Shown: positions 60,256-64,000 of the stretch, piece by piece
Position numbering within the stretch: position 1 is the first letter of the stretch
How the letters are laid out: every line of letters begins with the position of its first letter
Assembly (NCBI RefSeq): GCF_010183535.1
Contig: NC_071331.1
Coordinates: 11,470,001 to 11,534,000, forward strand
Source of the DNA: Caenorhabditis remanei
Taxonomy: Eukaryota; Nematoda; Chromadorea; Rhabditida; Rhabditidae
DNA length: 64,000 bases
Reading direction: 5' to 3'
Notes under the pieces: model-generated
What the model was told of the DNA's origin: nothing
The model's database searches: none
Seen by the model: the letters and a program-made list of their open reading frames with translations, nothing else
Position numbers and translations under genes: made by a program

Positions 60256-60880
60256 AATGAGAGTATTTGAGCTTCTCAATCTAGTTCTTCCAGGGTAACT
60301 CGGTTGAGAATGAAAACCATTTCCTAACTGAACTCCTATTTATATAAGTTTTGATTTTGGCTAAAGTGCCAAAACTGCACGAACCGAATGAAAAAACAGG
60401 AAAGCGAGTTATGATTTGTCCGAAACTGTAAGTATTCTTTTTGAATAAATTAGCTACTGTTTCACTGACACAATGTAAAAACAATGAAATCTAATGAATT
60501 TCGATTCATCTCGGATACTGAAACAATAGGCATCTCACTTCAAATGTTGCATTTAACTATCACAGTTGACTAAATACTTTAAGATTTAAAAAAAAATGCG
60601 AGTATTTGAACTTCGCAATCTCGTTTTTTCAGGGTAAGAATAAAAGCCATTTCCTAACTGGAGCTCCTATTTATAACTTTCAATTTTCCTGTAAGTATTC
60701 TTTTTGAAGACAAGAGCTACAGTTTCACGGAAGTAATGTAAAAACAGTGAAATCTTATAGATTTTGATGCCTCGAATGTGTTCCAACTAAAAAATATTTA
60801 TACCGAGTAGAGTGTACCACTGAAACAATGAATATCCCATTTCAAATACTGCATCTAACGATTACGGTAGAATTCGGTTA
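60256..60880. repeat. Tandem duplication carrying 21U-type cores
   Basis: Two diverged blocks (about 60256-60590 and 60598-60880) share GAGTATTTGA.CTTC.CAATCT, CAGGGTAA, CCATTTCCTAACTG, CTCCTATTTATA, GTAAGTATTCTTTTTGAA and AGCTAC.GTTTCAC. The piRNA-type core is CTGTTTCA in the left copy and CAGTTTCA in the right copy. In both, the downstream YRNT puts T 41 nt away. Confidence 0.8.
60505..60525 (+). ncRNA. Candidate 21U-RNA within the 60-kb tandem duplication
   Basis: Core at 60457-60464 (plus); CGAT gives a 5' T at 41 nt. The duplicated partner has core CAGTTTCA at 60720-60727 and TGAT at the same distance. Confidence 0.45.
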
Positions 60881-61659
60881 CGGTTTTATTCTTGGGATAT
60901 TACTCGTAACTATTTTCGAGTTGCGCTGTTCTGCTGTATGCATCTTTACTCATTTCTGAATTGAAAATTTGTGCTCAAAAAAATGAGTGCCCCTCTAATA
61001 CAGTAATTACAGTACTGCCCAAAAATTGCTTTCTCCATTTCCCCAACTTGCCATGTACCCTATGATATATTTCCACCTTTCGTATTTTTTTCAAATATTT
61101 CTCCCTCTATCTAAATCACATTGTTATCATATCTCTTTTCTCTTTCATCTAATAGTTCCTCCTCTTCTCTTTCTCTTTTTGATCATAAATCTTCTTTCTT
61201 TTTTCTTCTTCTTCTCGTCTCAAACACAATTCTTCTCGTCTCAATAAAAGAATGATCTACCCCACTGCCACACATTTCTACAAAATACAAACATAAGCTT
61301 CAAGAGGGCCAAGAGAGAGAACAAGAGACGAGAAGAGATACAGGACAAACTAACAGTTCTTTCGTTTCTTTTTGGTTTCGTTTGGTGGAGAAAGTGAGAG
61401 AATTTTGGAATATTTGGAATGTATGCATGAGAAGAAAAAGACGATGGAAGTGAGTCAGAGGGAAAGAAAAGATACTGGTATAAAAATAAGACATATGGCA
61501 CGAATTGAGTATGACTAATGATGGAAGTTTCAGAGAGATTCTGAAAAGGTTTAGTAGAGAAAGAGAGACGCAGAGAAGGTAGAGTGTCTGACTTCTCTGC
61601 GTCTCCGGTTCGCGTAGTACTTTTCTTTTGAAAGGAGTTATTGGAATTATCAGATTATT

Positions 61660-61680
61660 GGTGAGTGAAGCGAGCTATTA
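61660..61680 (-). ncRNA. Candidate 21U-RNA just downstream of the 62-kb exon
   Basis: Core at 61718-61725 (minus); TATT gives a 5' T at 38 nt. Confidence 0.55.
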
Positions 61681-61972
61681 ATATCAGTCACTTTCAAAAC
61701 TCTTCAAGTCTAAGTTTTGAAACAGATTTTAAAAAGAGATATTTTTCAGAAAAATGATTTTTAAAAATGTGCACCGGGTATTTCTTTTATCGAGTTAAAA
61801 AGTTAAAAAGTTTTAATTTGAAGTATTTCAATTTAGACGGACCTGAATCAGTTTTCCACGTCCAGTTCTCACATTCATTATGTTAATGAAACTGTACGAA
61901 TATGTATATTCGTTGAAACAATTGAAACCAAAAGAGATCTAGTTCTATGGTGACTCCAAAATCATCACTCAC

Positions 61973-62758
61973 TTTACTCCTCCTTGACGATGAAGATGGA
62001 ATCGACTCAATACTCCTCGTCGAGCCATAATGTTGCTTCAGAATTCCTTTCTTTCCTCTCGACGACGTCTTCTGATCCTCGGCCTCCTCTTCTATCCTAA
62101 TAACCTCATCGAACTGTCTCATCACATCTCTCTGCTCTGCATCCAACCAATCACTCATCCTCGTTCTTTTGATTCGAATCGATTCAGTTTTCCAATCGAG
62201 TTTCGGAACACGTACCAACACGTGGCTTCCAGATGGAACGACGGCGATCACTTTTTTCGGAGAGATGGTGGATTCAGATGATACTGAAGACGTTGACGAT
62301 GAGCGAGATGGTGTATGGAACGAGACAGTTGAAGAAGATGTCGAAGAGGGTTTCTTTTTTGACGACGATGAGGACGATCGAAGTCGAAGTGAGAGATTGG
62401 AGACGTAGGTTGGGGAACAAGTCTTCTGAGACGAATGAGGTGTTAGACAGTTGTTGCAATCGAACGACGACGGCGGCGTCAACGACAATAATGATGAATC
62501 CTTTGGCGCTGGGAGGCTTGCGACGAGGCCCGCTACTTGTCTAACCGTCTGCGTTTCGTCTGAAGTACGCGATATCTGCGCACGTGGCGTGTCTGCGTCT
62601 CGTCTGATCTGCTCTTCCGTTGATTTGTCATCGGTAATCCGTTGTGGTAAACGGGCGTAGATCAGCCAGAAATAGTACAAGAAAGATGTGTAGAGGTAGG
62701 AGATCCATGTGATTGGTTGAGGGCTTTCCCCTCCTGAAGGATTACGATTGGAATCCAT
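61973..62758 (-). CDS. 262-codon first exon: alternative nrfl-1 N-terminus or separate gene
   Basis: Opens with ATG at 62758 and ends in phase 0 at a GTGAGT donor (..SRRSK|). The phase fits the nrfl-1 acceptor at 54702, so it could be a long alternative N-terminus. Residues about 18-38 (WISYLYTSFLYYFWLIYA) form one hydrophobic helix. Next come a Thr/Ser-rich low-complexity part, a poly-Ser/Lys region, and a segment with SGSHVLVRVPKLDWKTESI and a coiled-coil-like DAEQRDVMRQFDEVIRIEEE. I recognise no domain. A PDZ-less membrane-anchored start would change where the scaffold sits. If the splice to 54702 is wrong, this is the start of an unrelated gene. Confidence 0.6.
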
Positions 62759-63054
62759 GGCAAGGAGGCTTGGAGGGATTCAGAAGACTTTCAGAATACT
62801 GATTCGGAAGACGATGCTCTTTCCGAATAAAAGAAAGAAGAATGACGAAGAAGAAGGGCAAAGTGACTATTGTTTGTCAAGATATATAACTTTTTTGCCT
62901 CTCAATGCATAGTATATGGTTTTCTTCCGCATCGTCCATTTCTTTGCCCCGCGAAGCGAGCTGCCCCATAAATTCCCTTCTTCTTCATATTTTTATCGAC
63001 ATGGAATATTAACATATATGACAAATACACTTTCTTCGAATGCTTTCTTAGTCA

Positions 63055-63361
63055 ATGGAGGAGACGAAGAATAGGATGTGTGTGAAATGTAGAGGAGAAT
63101 GTAAAGGCCATTCGGTTGAAAAAGTACAAGTGGATTGGTCGGTCATTGAACTATTAAAAAGTGAACAAGGAGAAGCCCAGATGTTCTTTTTGCGAGAAGA
63201 GAGGTCACCAAGCGTCTACGAAACAGCTGCAATACCTGATGACGTTTCAAGAAGAACCATTCGGCATTTGGAAGGAGAAAATGCATTTTTTAGCATGTGT
63301 TCGCCGAAAGGGGAACCGATATAAATCTATTGAAACAGCAACAAAAATCTTGGTAAATTAG
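63055..63361 (+). pseudogene. Doubtful small zinc-knuckle-like frame, frameshifted
   Basis: Frame 1 from 63055 gives METKN-type start with CVKCRGECKGHS. From 63161 a second frame gives CSFCEKRGHQAS and continues to 63361. Each has a CxxC..H pattern, but joining them needs a frameshift in GAACTATTAAAAAGTGAAC, with no room for an intron. A 21U-type core at 63331-63338 overlaps the second frame. It may be a decayed gene or chance. Confidence 0.25.
63272..63292 (-). ncRNA. Candidate 21U-RNA at the right edge
   Basis: Core at 63331-63338 (minus); TGCT gives a 5' T at 39 nt. Confidence 0.5.
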
Positions 63362-64000
63362 TCCTATTGAAGGAACAAAATAGTTGAGATCATCTAAACC
63401 TGGCAGAAAATTATATCCAGCTCAACTAAAGAAGGAATTTCAATCTTTAGGAGAATAAGAAATTACACGGTTTCAATGAAATCTTAAACTGATGAACGAT
63501 TATTAACAAAGGTTATTTCTGACTGAATGTTTTTATTGGGTAGCAAGTTGAATTGCTTTCGGATTTCCAAATTAGGCCTACGACAACGTTGGTTTATCAT
63601 GTGGTATTAGTGCCAAAAAATCATTTTCTTATTTTACTAATATTCAGAAACAGTTGAACTTACTGTTTCTGTTAAAGGTTATAAGAGTAACGCCGTGAGA
63701 GCTGCATTAACGCATAGTTTTTAATAAAATCTACTTCTCCTATCAAAAGACCAATCAACAATGACGTGCATGCTTTTTAGATCTATAAATTGAAACTGTA
63801 GCTATCTATTACCTTTTTGAATTCTCAGGAATCTTGAAGTTGGATGGGTGAGTTCAACAGAAGTACGCTCAAACTCAAACATATTGCCAAGTCATGTTTT
63901 CGAACAGTAAACGCAAATATATCGGGTGGAAATGAATGAAAAAACCTTTCAGAACTAGTAGTAAGAAAAACATGAATACTTCACAGTTTCAACGAGCCCT

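Larger units (their letters stand above)
54703..61972 (-). other. Long first introns of nrfl-1
   Basis: Contains no exon I can support other than the short alternative first exon at 57884-57904. It holds many candidate 21U promoters on both strands, a tandem duplication at 60.26-60.88 kb and a GC-rich patch near 56970-57015. A possible orphan exon at 55766-55791 (MFEFVQQ) ends in a phase that does not fit the next nrfl-1 acceptor. Confidence 0.5.
62759..64000. other. Right end of window, upstream of the 62-kb exon
   Basis: Promoter-like DNA just upstream of 62758 (GC-rich TTTGCCCCGCGAAGCGAGC near 62941), a doubtful frame at 63.05-63.36 kb, and AT-rich sequence with candidate piRNA cores to the edge. 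Confidence 0.4.

Overview
The window is nematode nuclear DNA and almost certainly Caenorhabditis elegans chromosome IV. Introns are short with TTTCAG acceptors, intergenic DNA is AT-rich, and trans-splice-type acceptors sit just before ATGs. The middle encodes the complete FLP-1 neuropeptide precursor (175 codons, PNFLRFG repeats). It is flanked by an IFT122 orthologue (daf-10), the RPABC4 subunit (rpb-12), an ALY/REF factor (aly-2) and a NHERF-like gene (nrfl-1). Exon models were built by hand; wherever a complete gene is given, the exon lengths sum to whole codons.

Layout. 1-12.9 kb: no supportable gene; repeats, a tandem duplication and scattered 21U-RNA-type promoters. 12.9-23.2 kb: two tandem double-domain S28 serine carboxypeptidase genes (pcp-2/pcp-3 pair), with a short minus-strand methyltransferase-like gene between them. 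23.4-26.1 kb: a small divergent T-box-like gene (+) and a PGAP2-like membrane protein gene (-). 27.1-32.1 kb: five tandem secreted transthyretin-like genes, interrupted by a deleted LINE. 32.2-37.8 kb: a minus-strand RING-finger family (two intact genes and one broken copy), split by large foldback elements. 38.1-45.8 kb: daf-10 (-), carrying a hAT-type element exactly at a splice acceptor. 46.2-48.2 kb: flp-1 (+). 48.8-49.4 kb: rpb-12 (-). 50.2-51.1 kb: aly-2 (+), divergent from rpb-12. 51.6-57.9 kb: nrfl-1 (-) with alternative first exons. 62 kb: a further minus-strand first exon.

The signal that ordinary gene annotation does not explain is a dispersed set of 29 exact copies of CTGTTTCA on both strands, in introns and intergenic DNA. 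In 27 of them a YRNT tetranucleotide places a T 38-41 nt past the core. That is the architecture of C. elegans type-1 piRNA (21U-RNA) genes, which are known to concentrate on chromosome IV. The exact core is absent from 22.4-38.0 kb, the stretch of duplicated, transposon-rich gene families. Each candidate 21U locus is listed separately.

The neighbouring genes serve mostly unrelated functions: digestion/peptide processing (pcp), cilia (daf-10), neuropeptide signalling (flp-1), transcription and mRNA export (rpb-12, aly-2) and membrane scaffolding (nrfl-1). The piRNA loci form a second transcriptional layer threaded through their introns and spacers.
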